A stretch of 64,000 bases of DNA from Halobacillus fulvus. Lineage in GTDB: Bacteria; Bacillota; Bacilli; Bacillales; Halobacillaceae. Both the position numbers and the translations under genes were made by a program. Shown here in pieces: positions 49,484-60,301 of the stretch (its first letter is position 1; the number at the start of each line of letters is the position of its first letter). The notes below the pieces were generated by a model that did not search any database, was not told the DNA's origin, and worked only from the letters and a program-made list of their open reading frames with translations. Where the stretch lies: positions 124,001-188,000 of the forward strand of contig SCFO01000006.1 in NCBI GenBank assembly GCA_004078665.1, written 5' to 3'.

Positions 49484-50812
49484 TTGATACAACGATTGAA
49501 AGCAACGATGGTCATTGCGGTGGCCGTTGTTTTGAGTATGACAGCTGTTGTAATGAATCCTGGTCATACATATGCTTCTGTAGACTTGGAAGCAGAGTCA
49601 GCCATTTTGGTTGATGGGGAGACAGGAAAGGTTTTGTTTGCGAAAGAGGCGGATTTGACACTACCACCAGCGAGTATGACGAAGATGATGACCGAATATC
49701 TCGTCATGGAAGCGATTGAAGAGGGTCAAATCAGTTGGGATACGACGACACAAGTTAGTCAATATGCTTATGATATTTCGGCCAATCCTTCTTTTTCAGG
49801 AGTAGGCTTAACATTAGGACAAGATTATACAGTACGTGATTTATATAAAGCGATGGCGATCAACTCGGATAACGCCGCTACGATTGCCCTTGCCGAGCTC
49901 GTTGCAGGTTCTGAAGGCGAATTCGTTCAAATGATGAATGAAAAAGCGGAAGAACTCGGCATGACGGATTATGAATTTGTAAACTCTTCCGGACTAGATA
50001 ATGCCCATTTGGGTGATAACTATCCAGAAGGGACACAGCCGGATGACGTCAACTTGATGTCAGCCCGTGCGTCTGCCATTCTCGGTTACCACCTTGTGAA
50101 TGACTATCCGGAGGCTCTGGAGATTTCCAGCCAGCCGACAGCGCAATTTGATGGTCAAGAAATTACAAACTGGAACTGGATGATCCCGGATATGCCTGGT
50201 TACCTTTCACAGTTCGGATATGAAGGTGTGGATGGACTGAAAACAGGTTATACCGAATTAGCTGGGAACACCTTCACTGGTACAGTGGAACGGGACGGAC
50301 AGCGTTTCATTTCCGTTGTGATGAAGACGGACTCCAGAGAAGCACGCTTCCAGCAGACACGTGAACTGTTTGAGTACGGATTCAACCAGTTTACGCGCCA
50401 GGAATTGTTCGCTGCTGGACATACGAAGGAAGATCAATCAGAACTTCCGGTAGCGAAAGGTAAAGAAGATGTAGTCGGAGTGGAAACGAGTGCAGCTCTT
50501 CAAACTTTAGTGAAAAACGGGGAAGAAGAGATGTATTCCATCGAATACATGATGGATGAAGAACAGCTGGATGAAGAAGGCAACCTCGTTGCACCGATCG
50601 AAGAAGGCCAAAAGGTTGGAACGGCTAAACTTGTCTATTCCGGTGAAGAAGATTACGGAAATGTCATGGGTGGCAATGCCAATACGGTCGATCTTGTCAC
50701 GACATCTGCCGTAGAGAAATCGAACTGGTTCATGTTGATGATGGGCAATATCGGTGAATTCTTCGGTGATGTCTTCACAGGTGCGGTCGATATGGTCAAA
50801 GGCTGGTTCTAA
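49484..50812 (+). CDS. dacA: D-alanyl-D-alanine carboxypeptidase (PBP5)
   Basis: 442 residues. The signal peptide is followed by the penicillin-binding triads SMTK (S64-K67), SDN (near 124) and KTG (near 254), then a PBP5 C-terminal domain and an amphipathic C-terminal helix ending VDMVKGWF that anchors it to the membrane. It trims stem peptides of peptidoglycan. TTG at 49484 is spaced 9 nt from GGTGGAGG; a TTG nine bases upstream abuts that site. Adjacent to guaB as in B. subtilis. Confidence 0.95.
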   Translation: MIQRLKATMVIAVAVVLSMTAVVMNPGHTYASVDLEAESAILVDGETGKVLFAKEADLTLPPASMTKMMTEYLVMEAIEEGQISWDTTTQVSQYAYDISANPSFSGVGLTLGQDYTVRDLYKAMAINSDNAATIALAELVAGSEGEFVQMMNEKAEELGMTDYEFVNSSGLDNAHLGDNYPEGTQPDDVNLMSARASAILGYHLVNDYPEALEISSQPTAQFDGQEITNWNWMIPDMPGYLSQFGYEGVDGLKTGYTELAGNTFTGTVERDGQRFISVVMKTDSREARFQQTRELFEYGFNQFTRQELFAAGHTKEDQSELPVAKGKEDVVGVETSAALQTLVKNGEEEMYSIEYMMDEEQLDEEGNLVAPIEEGQKVGTAKLVYSGEEDYGNVMGGNANTVDLVTTSAVEKSNWFMLMMGNIGEFFGDVFTGAVDMVKGWF

Positions 50813-50964
50813 TTCACCTTTGGAAAGAATTCAGAACAATAGTAAAAATCCAATTTAATTAGTGGGATTTAAAGCTTTCTTGCGTTACAATAGAAAATAT
50901 GAATCTATGATTCGTGATAAGTAAAGCATCGAACAATAGAGAAGACCTAGGGAGGAATGTAACC

Positions 50965-51849
50965 ATGTCACAAACAGGTACTGACCGCGTCAAACGCGGA
51001 ATGGCAGAAATGCAAAAAGGCGGCGTCATCATGGACGTCGTAAACGCAGAACAGGCGAAAATCGCGGAAGAAGCAGGCGCTGTAGCCGTAATGGCTCTTG
51101 AGCGTGTACCAGCAGATATCCGTGCGGCGGGTGGCGTTGCCCGTATGGCAGACCCATCCATCACGGAAGAAGTGATGAATGCGGTATCGATTCCTGTTAT
51201 GGCAAAAGCTCGTATCGGTCACATCACCGAAGCACGTGTCCTTGAAGCGATGGGCGTCGATTATATCGACGAGAGTGAAGTACTCACTCCAGCAGACGAT
51301 ATCTACCACATCAAAAAAGATGATTTCACGGTTCCTTTCGTTTGCGGATGCCGTAACATCGGCGAAGCGACTCGCCGTATCCGTGAAGGAGCGTCTATGC
51401 TTCGTACGAAAGGTGAGCCTGGTACAGGAAACATCGTAGAAGCGGTCAGCCACATGCGTCAGATTCAGTCCCAAATCCGCCACCTTCGCGGTCTATCCGA
51501 AGACGAAGTGATGGTGTATGCAAAAGATAACGGTGCTCCATTCGATCTATTGATGGAGATTCGTGAAGAAGGACGCCTTCCAGTTGTAAACTTCGCAGCT
51601 GGCGGAATTGCGACACCTGCTGATGCGGCTCTTATGATGGAGCTTGGCGCAGACGGTGTATTCGTTGGATCTGGAATTTTCAAATCCAAGAATCCTGAGA
51701 AATTCGCGCGTGCCATTGTAGAAGCGACGACTCACTACAATGACTACAAGCTGATCGGTGAGCTTTCCAAAGGCCTTGGAACGGCAATGAAAGGTATGGA
51801 AATGTCCACACTGACAGGCGACCAGCGCATGCAGGACCGCAGTCAGTAA
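50965..51849 (+). CDS. pdxS: Pyridoxal 5'-phosphate synthase lyase subunit PdxS
   Basis: 294 residues, exact family length. Active-site lysine K81 in VMAKARIGH; the phosphate loop [12 protein letters not shown] lies near 155. It joins ribose 5-phosphate, glyceraldehyde 3-phosphate and ammonia from PdxT into PLP. ATG 50965 follows GGGAGGA. pdxT begins 98 bp after its stop. Confidence 0.98.
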   Translation: MSQTGTDRVKRGMAEMQKGGVIMDVVNAEQAKIAEEAGAVAVMALERVPADIRAAGGVARMADPSITEEVMNAVSIPVMAKARIGHITEARVLEAMGVDYIDESEVLTPADDIYHIKKDDFTVPFVCGCRNIGEATRRIREGASMLRTKGEPGTGNIVEAVSHMRQIQSQIRHLRGLSEDEVMVYAKDNGAPFDLLMEIREEGRLPVVNFAAGGIATPADAALMMELGADGVFVGSGIFKSKNPEKFARAIVEATTHYNDYKLIGELSKGLGTAMKGMEMSTLTGDQRMQDRSQ

Positions 51850-51947
51850 GACCGTTACATTTACAACATTCATTATGAAATCGGGAGGCGGGGTGCTGAT
51901 ACAGCGACCTCGCCTTCTGAGGATTCAAAATAAAGGAGACATGCATC

Positions 51948-52538
51948 ATGACGACAATCGGTGTATTAGGACTTCAAGGCGCTTTTCGTGAGCATGTTCG
52001 TTCTGTGGAAGCTACAGGAGCAGAAGCGGTCGTAGTGAAAAAGAAAGAACAGCTAAAAGAAATCGACGGTCTCATCATCCCGGGTGGGGAAAGCACGACG
52101 ATGAGACGTCTGATCGATAAATATGATTTTCTTGAGCCGATCCGCCAATTCGGCAAACAAGGAAAGCCGATCTTCGGAACGTGTGCAGGGTTGATCCTGC
52201 TCGCTTCTGAAATCGACGGTTCTTATGATGTCCACCTGGGTGTCATGGATATCAAAGTACGCCGTAACGCATTCGGGCGTCAGCGTGACAGTTTCGAAGC
52301 CCCTCTTGATATTGAAGGTGTAGCCGAGGGCTATAACGCTGTGTTCATCCGCGCTCCTTATATCGAGGGAGTCGGAGAAAATACGAAGGTGCTTTCGACT
52401 TATGACGGTCATATTGTCGCGGCACAGCAGGACCAGTACCTGGCTTGCTCGTTCCATCCTGAATTGACGGACGACCATCGTTTGACGGCCCATTTTGTCG
52501 AGATGGTTAAAGAATCCAAAAAAACACTTGCATTATAA
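51948..52538 (+). CDS. pdxT: Pyridoxal 5'-phosphate synthase glutaminase subunit PdxT
   Basis: 196 residues. Class I glutaminase with [16 protein letters not shown], nucleophile C79 in FGTCAGL and the H..E pair in SFHPEL (near 169-173). It supplies ammonia to PdxS. The start follows AAAGGAG. Confidence 0.98.
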   Translation: MTTIGVLGLQGAFREHVRSVEATGAEAVVVKKKEQLKEIDGLIIPGGESTTMRRLIDKYDFLEPIRQFGKQGKPIFGTCAGLILLASEIDGSYDVHLGVMDIKVRRNAFGRQRDSFEAPLDIEGVAEGYNAVFIRAPYIEGVGENTKVLSTYDGHIVAAQQDQYLACSFHPELTDDHRLTAHFVEMVKESKKTLAL

Positions 52539-52587
52539 TTAAAAATCGGCTAATGTTATGTAACACAAACCGATGATTTTAACGCGA

Positions 52588-54141
<1,554 letters not shown>

Positions 54142-54284
54142 GTTGAAGATGCGTCAGTTTTGAAGATTGTGGGATGAGGTAAGGAACTTCGTGAAAAATA
54201 ATCGGTACTTCAGGAAGTCGAAACGTTTCCCACTGCATTCTTTAACGTTCAAATCATCATGTTTCCTTTCACAAATGTAGGGAA

Positions 54285-54354
54285 GAAGGGGCGGGGAATA
54301 GCTGCTATGTGGGGATCTCAGTTTGCCTGGGAACTCCCCATTCCTCGTCCCTCC
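54285..54354. repeat. Decayed palindromic repeat, copy H (or serS terminator)
   Basis: GAAGGGGCGGGGAAT (54285-54299) pairs imperfectly with ATTCCTCGTCCCTCC (54340-54354; three mismatches, mostly G-U). The arms resemble the repeat family but the core is lost. It could instead help end serS transcription. Confidence 0.45.
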
Positions 54355-54457
54355 TATCATAAATGAGGATTTTCTAGGTTTAGTACACTTTTATAAAGTT
54401 ACAATGAAGCTTTGTGAAAATGTCCTCTTCTCTAGTTTGCGTCTCTCTTATAAACGC

Positions 54458-54570
54458 AAAGGTGTCGGGGAAATCGTGTGGGAAAGCGGGATAGGTGAGA
54501 CCCCGGAAGACGTAGTCTGAGGAGGTTCAGCGCACGCCCACGGAAGGCGAGTGATTTCCTCGACACCTTT
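54458..54570. repeat. Interspersed palindromic repeat, copy F
   Basis: Arms AAAGGTGTCGGGGAAATC (54458-54475) and GATTTCCTCGACACCTTT (54553-54570) pair with one mismatch. The core has GGTGAGACCCCGG, AGTCTGAGGAGG and CAGCGCACGCCCACGGAA, the reverse complement of the copy D core. Confidence 0.83.
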
Positions 54571-54714
54571 TATTCTATTTAGGGAAGGTTTATTTAGCTT
54601 TCTTTTTTCTTATTCTAACTCATGATGAATTGACTTCCTCAAAACCGGTTAGTATAATAACGACGGGACAAACAGACCGACTCGACATTTTTCGAAAAAA
54701 GATGAGAAAGATTG

Positions 54715-54743
54715 TTGACGAGCTAAAAGAACCGTGTTAATAT
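54715..54743 (+). promoter_or_regulatory. tRNA-Ser promoter
   Basis: TTGACG (54715-54720), 17 bp, TAATAT (54738-54743), 18 bp before the tRNA. Confidence 0.85.
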
Positions 54744-54761
54744 ATTACTTGTCGGTCACAC

Positions 54762-54854
54762 GGAGGAGTACCCAAGTCCGGCTGAAGGGAGCGGTCTTGA
54801 AAACCGCCAGGAGGTTTACGCCTCGCGGGGGTTCGAATCCCTCCTCCTCCGCCA
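54762..54854 (+). tRNA. tRNA-Ser(UGA)
   Basis: 93 nt including an encoded CCA. Acceptor GGAGGAG pairs with CTCCTCC; the anticodon loop CTTGAAA gives UGA, and there is a long variable arm as expected for serine. T-loop GTTCGAATC is present. Confidence 0.97.
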
Positions 54855-54902
54855 TTTTATTATCAACAATAGCGCATAAATATTGGAGATTTATAGAACA
54901 GG

Positions 54903-54931
54903 AATCGTTACGGAAACGTAACGATTTTTTT
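54903..54931 (+). terminator. Terminator after tRNA-Ser
   Basis: 10-bp stem AATCGTTACG / CGTAACGATT with a GAAA tetraloop and T-run. Confidence 0.93.
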
Positions 54932-54967
54932 ATGCAAAAAACCGGTCATAGCGTACCGGGACATGGC

Positions 54968-55324
54968 CTAAAATGTCACCGCTTCTAACAAATTCCCGGA
55001 CGGGTCATAGAAACGGAAGAATCGAAGTTCTCCGTGAGCATGGATCTCAGACACTTCTATGTTTTTCTTTTGAAAAGCATCATATAGCCTATCGATCTCT
55101 TCTACATAGAAATTAAAAGCGGCATGAGAGGCATTCGGCACCTCTTCTGCTTCATAAAGGGTCAATGCTGTATGTGGTGTGTCTGACGTTGTAAAACGGA
55201 ATCCCACATAGCCTCCACTTCGGAAGATCACCTCGAAAGGGAACAGTTCCATATACCACTTCTCCGCCTTTTTCACATCAAGAACAGGGACAAATACGGT
55301 ATCAATTCGTTTAATCTGGTTCAT
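54968..55324 (-). CDS. VOC-family protein
   Basis: 118 residues, a single vicinal-oxygen-chelate module: RIDTVFVPVLDVKKAEKWYM at the start, HTALTLYEAEEV in the middle and the closing DPSGNLLEAVTF. The function is unknown. It lies 57 bp downstream of a sigma factor gene on the same strand; the two may form an operon, and the sigma factor ends with a similar VOC-like motif. The start follows AAAGGAGGA. Confidence 0.85.
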   Translation of the reverse strand: MNQIKRIDTVFVPVLDVKKAEKWYMELFPFEVIFRSGGYVGFRFTTSDTPHTALTLYEAEEVPNASHAAFNFYVEEIDRLYDAFQKKNIEVSEIHAHGELRFFRFYDPSGNLLEAVTF

Positions 55325-55381
55325 TTATTATTCCTCCTTTAATCAAACAACGATGTGGACGCCTTAAAAGATACAGGCTTT

Positions 55382-56011
55382 TTATATTTTTTCTTGAAAG
55401 GTCAGCATGTTGCCGAACGGGTCTGTCACTTCAAAGGAAAACCACCGGTCCTGTACCTTGACGATAACTCCGTGATGAATCAAGATTTGAAAGGTAGAGG
55501 CGATCAGCTGATGGTTCTGCTCTCTGATTGCTCGGACAAACCGGTCGATAAGCGAAGGGACCGGCTCGTTCTGTTTCCGGTTCGCCTCCCGTAGCGTTTG
55601 TCTCGCCCGGTGCAGAGATATTTTGACATCGCTCTCAGAACAGGACAGGATATTTGATGTTTCTTTCGCTGTAAAACCGAAATATTCGATCAGCAAAAAA
55701 CAACTGGCTTGTTTGTCCGGGAGCAGACTGACGAGCCAGTCGATTCCCTCATAGAGCGTGATATCTTCCGTTCCGTACGATTTTATAGAAAAAGGATCCG
55801 TCGGATGTTCCTTATTTTTCCGCAACAGATCACGCCAGAGACTTGAGGCGATCCGGAATAGATAAGCTTTAGGAGCAGAATGGTTTTCTAACGTTTCCGT
55901 ATAATTCATCGCTTTTACATACGTCTGCTGAAACAGGTCATCTCCGTCCCAAGGGGTTCCCGTCAGCGCATAGCAATATTTCTTTAGTTCTTTTGCATAG
56001 TGATCAAACAT
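55382..56011 (-). CDS. ECF-like sigma factor with a C-terminal extension
   Basis: 209 residues. Region 2 (about 1-75) has DDLFQQTYVKAMNY and AYLFRIASSLWRDLLR. Region 4 (about 95-145) has LLIEYFGFTAKETSNILSCS and KISLHRARQTLREA, an ECF-type helix-turn-helix. Residues 150-209 are an extra domain ending RWFSFEVTDPFGNMLTF, which resembles the last strand of VOC proteins. No anti-sigma factor is adjacent. A TATAAT-like promoter target is not evident. The start follows GAGGTGA. Confidence 0.85.
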   Translation of the reverse strand: MFDHYAKELKKYCYALTGTPWDGDDLFQQTYVKAMNYTETLENHSAPKAYLFRIASSLWRDLLRKNKEHPTDPFSIKSYGTEDITLYEGIDWLVSLLPDKQASCFLLIEYFGFTAKETSNILSCSESDVKISLHRARQTLREANRKQNEPVPSLIDRFVRAIREQNHQLIASTFQILIHHGVIVKVQDRWFSFEVTDPFGNMLTFQEKI

Positions 56012-56141
56012 GTTTTCACCTCGTTTACCTATTCGCTTTTTATACGACGAATTCCTGTCGCCTGCAGGACGGAGGGCATGTTCAATCCGTCTCTTCGATG
56101 TATAATAGAATCAGACAATTCGAAAGGGTGGGGTAAAGGAG

Positions 56142-56756
56142 ATGAATATCATTGTGTTTGGAGCGACAGGAAAAACAGGGACACCGTTTGTGAAACAAGC
56201 ATTGGATCATGGACATCGTGTCACGGCGTTTGTCCGTTCCCCGGAGAAGCTTGTCCTGAAGCATGAGAATCTGCAGGTTTTCCGAGGGGATGCGTTGAAA
56301 GAAGATCATGTCGTCAAAGCGATAGAAGGTCATGATGTGGTCGTTTCGTGCCTCGGATCTGAGGGGTTGAAGCCTTCACGCGTGCTCGAATACATGGCGG
56401 AAAATATCGTGACGGGAATGCAAAAACATGGACTGAGTCGGATTGCGTACGTGGCTTCTGCAGGTCTCTATAATGAAATTCCAGGTTTTCTAGGCTGGAT
56501 GTCGCAGCGGATATTGAAAAACGTGCTTGAGGATCATCGCAGAGCCGTCAATACGATCATCGCTGCGAATCTGGATTATACAATTGCCCGCCCGCTCCGG
56601 TTGGAAGACGGTCTTTTGACAGAAGAATATCGTATGACCCCAGCAGGAGTACCCGATTCAGGAAGCCGGATTTCCCGCAATGACGTGGCCCATTTCCTGC
56701 TCCGATCGATCGAAGAAGACGAATGGATCAAGGAGACGGTGGGACTAGCTTATTAA
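56142..56756 (+). CDS. NAD(P)-binding protein, NmrA/SDR-like
   Basis: 204 residues. A Rossmann motif FGATGKTGTPF (about 6-16), a VSCLGS strand and ARPLRL..G match atypical SDRs of the NmrA / biliverdin-reductase-like group; these bind NAD(P) but often lack the catalytic tyrosine triad. The substrate is unknown. A GGGTGGGG site lies 8 nt before the ATG. It precedes the Nudix gene by about 56 bp on the same strand. Confidence 0.8.
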   Translation: MNIIVFGATGKTGTPFVKQALDHGHRVTAFVRSPEKLVLKHENLQVFRGDALKEDHVVKAIEGHDVVVSCLGSEGLKPSRVLEYMAENIVTGMQKHGLSRIAYVASAGLYNEIPGFLGWMSQRILKNVLEDHRRAVNTIIAANLDYTIARPLRLEDGLLTEEYRMTPAGVPDSGSRISRNDVAHFLLRSIEEDEWIKETVGLAY

Positions 56757-56812
56757 AAGAGTTTTGCTGAAATGGATGAGCTATGATCCCTTATATAGAA
56801 AGGAGGGGTACA

Positions 56813-57271
56813 TTGGGATATATCGAAGACATCCGTGCTCTTGTCGGAAATCGCCCGCTCATCTTGAATGGCTCCGTTGTCATCGTCATCGATGATCAGG
56901 ACCGGATTCTGCTCGAACAGCGTACTTATCCAGAAGGGGTATGGGGGCTTCCTGGCGGTTTGATGGAGCTTGGAGAAAGTACGGAAGAGGTCGCCCGACG
57001 CGAGCTCTGGGAAGAAACCGGACTGAAGGCTGGAACGTTGCACCTGATTGACATTTATTCCGGTTCCGATCAGTTCACAGTCGCCGCGAATGGTGATCAG
57101 TTTTATACTGTGACGACTTCTTACTATACGAAAGACGTAGAAGGGACATTGAAGAACGATCCGGACGAGTCGTTCCAGTGCACGTTCATCCATCCGGCAC
57201 AATTCCCGGAAAAGATGATCGGAAGCCATCGAATGATGATCGAGGATTATTTGAGGCGCGTCAAAGAGTGA
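56813..57271 (+). CDS. Nudix hydrolase
   Basis: 152 residues. The Nudix box is complete: GGLMELGESTEEVARRELWEETGL runs about residues 52-75 (key G-x5-E-x7-REL-x-EETGL). It hydrolyses nucleoside diphosphates linked to another group; the substrate is unknown. TTG at 56813 follows AAAGGAGGGG; a longer frame from 56783 lacks a ribosome site. A perfect terminator follows. Confidence 0.92.
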   Translation: MGYIEDIRALVGNRPLILNGSVVIVIDDQDRILLEQRTYPEGVWGLPGGLMELGESTEEVARRELWEETGLKAGTLHLIDIYSGSDQFTVAANGDQFYTVTTSYYTKDVEGTLKNDPDESFQCTFIHPAQFPEKMIGSHRMMIEDYLRRVKE

Positions 57272-57279
57272 TGATACAT

Positions 57280-57315
57280 AAAAAAGATCAGAGCCCCGGG
57301 GCTCTGATCTTTTTT
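57280..57315. terminator. Bidirectional terminator between the Nudix gene and dck
   Basis: Perfect 36-bp palindrome, AAAAAAGATCAGAGCCCC with its complement and no spacer; T-run on both strands. Confidence 0.95.
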
Positions 57316-57318
57316 GAA

Positions 57319-58002
57319 TTACGTCAATAAGCGACTGGAACGCCATTTGCGCGACTGCTGGATGAAGTGACCGATTTTTTCAAGAATCGGCTCTACGCTG
57401 TCCTCATTGTTCAAGACATCGTAATCAGCGATGTTCAGGCGCAGGACAGGGCAGGAATTGAAATTGTCGATCCAATTCTCATACCGTTTGAACATTTCTT
57501 CCCAATACTCGATTGGCGTTTCCTGTTCCATCGGGCGACCACGCTTCTTGATGCGATCGAGAATATCGTCAAACGATCCTTCCAAATAAATGAGAAGATC
57601 AGGATGAGGGAAATAAGGCGTCATGACCATTGCATCGAACAAATTGGTGTACGTCTCATAATCCGTTTCGGACATCGTCCCTTTTTCATAGTGCATCTGG
57701 GCGAAGATTCCCGTATCTTCGTAGATGGAGCGGTCCTGGATGAAGCCGCCGCCGTATTCGAAGATTTTCTTTTGTTCCTTGAAGCGTTCGGCCAAGAAAT
57801 AAATCTGAAGATGAAAGCTCCAGCGTTCGAAGTCTTTATAAAATTTATCGAGGTACGGATTGGTTTCCACTTTTTCGAAAGACGTGCGGAATTGTAAGGC
57901 ATCCGCCAGCGCATTCGTCATCGTCGATTTGCCAACACCGACCGTCCCGGCAATCGTAATGACGCTGTCGTGTGGAATTCCGTGACGTTCACGTGCATTC
58001 AT
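57319..58002 (-). CDS. dck: Deoxyadenosine/deoxycytidine kinase
   Basis: 227 residues. P-loop GTVGVGKST (19-27), ERWSFHLQIYFLAERF (about 54-69) and QDRSIYEDTGIFAQ (about 88-101) match B. subtilis Dck. It phosphorylates dA and dC for salvage. Its ATG overlaps the dgk stop by 4 bases, so it is second in the dgk-dck operon. Minus-strand position beside serS/tRNA-Ser is as in B. subtilis. Confidence 0.95.
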   Translation of the reverse strand: MNARERHGIPHDSVITIAGTVGVGKSTMTNALADALQFRTSFEKVETNPYLDKFYKDFERWSFHLQIYFLAERFKEQKKIFEYGGGFIQDRSIYEDTGIFAQMHYEKGTMSETDYETYTNLFDAMVMTPYFPHPDLLIYLEGSFDDILDRIKKRGRPMEQETPIEYWEEMFKRYENWIDNFNSCPVLRLNIADYDVLNNEDSVEPILEKIGHFIQQSRKWRSSRLLT

Positions 58003-58640
58003 TTGATAACTTCTCCTTTATTTAAGTGTTGCTCAACTTGATCAACAATATAATTTAAGTCTTCCTGGTATTTCACAAAATCAATATGGTCTCCGTTCAG
58101 ACGAATGACTGGGATGTCAGGGTTTTCTTTTTCAAAATTATTCATGAACTCTTCATAATCCTGAGAAAGCTGCTGCAAATAGGAGGCCTGTATATTCGCC
58201 TCGACATCGCGGTTGCGCATACGGATGCGCTCAAGCAGTGTATTCAGGCTGGCATGCAAATAGACGACCATGTTCGGGCGCGGCATGTCATGAGTCAAGA
58301 TATCAAAAATCTGTGAGTATTTAAAGAACTGCTCCTCACGTAAGGTACGGCGGGCAAAAATCATATTCTTGGAAATGTGGTAATCAGCCACAACCGGCTT
58401 TCCTTCCCCTAAATACTTCGTATCGATGTCTTCGAGCTGCTTGAAACGATTGCACAAGAAGAACATCTCGGTTTGGAAGCTCCATTCTTCAATGTTGTCG
58501 TAAAACTTGCCTAAAAACGGATTCTCCTCAACGATTTCCTTCAGCAAATGAAAATCAAACTGGGAGGCGAGCTTTTTAGACAGAGACGTTTTCCCAACCC
58601 CAATGGGCCCTTCAACAGCAATGAAAGGTAATTGTCCCAT
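57999..58640 (-). CDS. dgk: Deoxyguanosine kinase
   Basis: 213 residues. P-loop GPIGVGKTS (11-19), EEWSFQTEMFFLCNRF (about 52-67) and ADYHISKNMIFARRTL match B. subtilis Dgk. It phosphorylates deoxyguanosine. The start follows AAAGGAGGAG. First of the two-gene operon with dck. Confidence 0.95.
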   Translation of the reverse strand: MGQLPFIAVEGPIGVGKTSLSKKLASQFDFHLLKEIVEENPFLGKFYDNIEEWSFQTEMFFLCNRFKQLEDIDTKYLGEGKPVVADYHISKNMIFARRTLREEQFFKYSQIFDILTHDMPRPNMVVYLHASLNTLLERIRMRNRDVEANIQASYLQQLSQDYEEFMNNFEKENPDIPVIRLNGDHIDFVKYQEDLNYIVDQVEQHLNKGEVIK

Positions 58641-58790
58641 CTCTTCTCCTCCTTTAAACTCTTTTAAGAAACGTTCAGAAGTACGCCTGAACGGTTACGA
58701 TTCTTCGATTCTTTTTGACAGACAAATAACATTTTATCATATTAGGAGAGAGGAAGTAACACGAACAGCATAATTTTGGGAGGAATTTGC

Positions 58791-58819
58791 TTTTCATCTG
58801 TCCTATTTTTTTGTATAAT
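58791..58819 (+). promoter_or_regulatory. Probable tRNA-Arg promoter
   Basis: TATAAT at 58814-58819, 13 bp before the tRNA, with a weak TTTTCA at -35. Confidence 0.6.
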
Positions 58820-58832
58820 GAGTTTTACATGT

Positions 58833-58905
58833 GCCCCCGTAGCTCAGGGGATAGAGCATCGGTTTCCTAAACCGTGTGCCGCAGGTTCGAATCCTGCCGG
58901 GGGCA
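58833..58905 (+). tRNA. tRNA-Arg(CCU)
   Basis: 73 nt without encoded CCA. Acceptor GCCCCCG / CGGGGGC; anticodon loop TTCCTAA gives CCU, reading AGG. D-loop AGGGGAT and T-loop TTCGAAT are normal. Confidence 0.95.
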
Positions 58906-58911
58906 TCGCGC

Positions 58912-58942
58912 AACCTCAGCCATTCATCGGCTGAGGTTTTTT
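58912..58942 (+). terminator. Terminator after tRNA-Arg
   Basis: 10-bp stem AACCTCAGCC / GGCTGAGGTT, short loop, T7. Confidence 0.93.
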
Positions 58943-59026
58943 TCTGTTTTCATAGGAAAAAAGCAGGGTTTTTGGCACTTCTTGTCGTAAAAGTATCAAA
59001 AAGACAACGCAAGGAGGCATTATTGA

Positions 59027-59686
59027 GTGAAATCCCTGAAATTAGCACTTTTTTTCCTTTTATTTGGAATGCTACTTGTCGCAGGATGTTCGGGACAGGA
59101 TGAAGTAGAATCGAAACAGGATGAAAAATCGGCAGAAGACAATGAATCCATCGATCCTGCGTTCGAAGGCTTTGAGGAGAACGATCAGATCATTGGCCAG
59201 ACATTGTTGGAATTTGAACTGCCCGAAGCAGGCAGGGTCCCGGCAGAAGAGGTGGAAGATCGCTTTGGAATGGCGGCGGCTGGAGATCGTATTGTCGCTT
59301 ATGAGAATGGATATCTTGTCAATGAAGAAACAAAGCGTGTGATAGCGATCCAATACGATGGAGATGAGCAGCCGGAGCCGGAAGGAACTCAAGTATTGGC
59401 CTTGTTCCAATCGATCGTTCAGGTGCTTTCGGACAGCTACACAGATGAAAATAACCGTGAACCGTCCGATGCAGGAATCATCATCAGTGAACTTGAGGAG
59501 GTCCGCCCATTTCTGAACGAATATCCTGAAATCACAGCTTGGATCGAAGAGACGCAGGGTCATTTCCAAGAAGCCTATGATTTATGGGAAGAGCATGCAG
59601 AGCAAGCTGAACCAGCATACATAAAAGGAGCGGAAAACCTTTTAGACATGAAGAAAGTCATGGATGCGGCCGCAGAACAAAGCTGA
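59027..59686 (+). CDS. Acidic lipoprotein of unknown function
   Basis: 219 residues. The signal peptide with lipobox LVAGC (C21) is followed by a Glu/Asp/Ser-rich linker (about 23-55) and a mixed acidic domain with no motif I can name. It is likely anchored on the outer face of the membrane; the acidity fits a salt-adapted surface protein. The start is GTG after AAGGAGG. Confidence 0.85.
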   Translation: MKSLKLALFFLLFGMLLVAGCSGQDEVESKQDEKSAEDNESIDPAFEGFEENDQIIGQTLLEFELPEAGRVPAEEVEDRFGMAAAGDRIVAYENGYLVNEETKRVIAIQYDGDEQPEPEGTQVLALFQSIVQVLSDSYTDENNREPSDAGIIISELEEVRPFLNEYPEITAWIEETQGHFQEAYDLWEEHAEQAEPAYIKGAENLLDMKKVMDAAAEQS

Positions 59687-59692
59687 AGTGAT

Positions 59693-60301
59693 TCAACGCT
59701 TCAGCTTTTCTTCGCTCATTTTCGGAAATCGAATCGTTTTCCGGATAAGCGGACCGATCGCAAATCCAATCCAAACCCCGATTAGATTCAATAGGAAGTC
59801 GTCGATATCCATACTTCCCCTTCCGGTGATCAATTGAGCCGTTTCAATGGCGGCGATCCCCACAATCGGAGCCACTATTTTCACCCATAACGACTGGTGG
59901 AACAACACAAGGTAAATGCCGAATGGGATGAACAGGCCGATATTGGCGACCAAATTGTAAAAGCTGATGAGCGGTTCCACATTATTGGATAAATACAGCT
60001 CAATCGTTTGAAAAGGAACAAGGTTGATTTCCCTATTCTGATTTCCTTCAAAGCGTAAGAAGAGAAGCATGAGGAGAAGGAGTCCGTAAACACTCATAAA
60101 AGCATGGATCCAGAATGCAGGAATGACATACTGTTCTCTTCGCACAAAGCTGACGAGGATGGCCAGGACCCCGAAAATAACGAGGTAATACATGAGATAA
60201 GAAGCCGGATGCAAGTAATAGGCGCTTCTTAAGAATACCGGGAACAAAAACCAGTACACTGCTTGTGAAATCAAAAAGCTCCAAATCAGATTTTTTTTCA
60301 T
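59693..60301 (-). CDS. VanZ-like membrane protein
   Basis: 202 residues with about five membrane segments. The VanZ signature is visible: NLVPFQTIE (about 92-100), NLVANIGLFIPFGIYL (about 116-131) and IETAQLITGRGSMDIDDFLLNLIG (key ETAQ and DIDDFLLN). VanZ of enterococci gives low-level teicoplanin resistance; most relatives are uncharacterised. It overlaps the modC stop by 4 bp, so it is the last gene of the mod operon. Confidence 0.9.
   Translation of the reverse strand: MKKNLIWSFLISQAVYWFLFPVFLRSAYYLHPASYLMYYLVIFGVLAILVSFVRREQYVIPAFWIHAFMSVYGLLLLMLLFLRFEGNQNREINLVPFQTIELYLSNNVEPLISFYNLVANIGLFIPFGIYLVLFHQSLWVKIVAPIVGIAAIETAQLITGRGSMDIDDFLLNLIGVWIGFAIGPLIRKTIRFPKMSEEKLKR

Larger units (their letters stand above)
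54142..54761. other. Gap between serS and tRNA-Ser
   Basis: 620 bp holding a decayed repeat copy H (54285-54354), repeat copy F (54458-54570) and the tRNA promoter. Open frames here run through the palindromes and have no ribosome sites. Confidence 0.6.

Noticed and set aside
54323-54520. 65-codon open frame across repeat copy F
   Set aside because: It runs through the palindrome, has no ribosome site and no family resemblance.
54734-54988. 84-codon open frame over tRNA-Ser
   Set aside because: It covers the tRNA gene and its terminator; the RNA gene explains the sequence.
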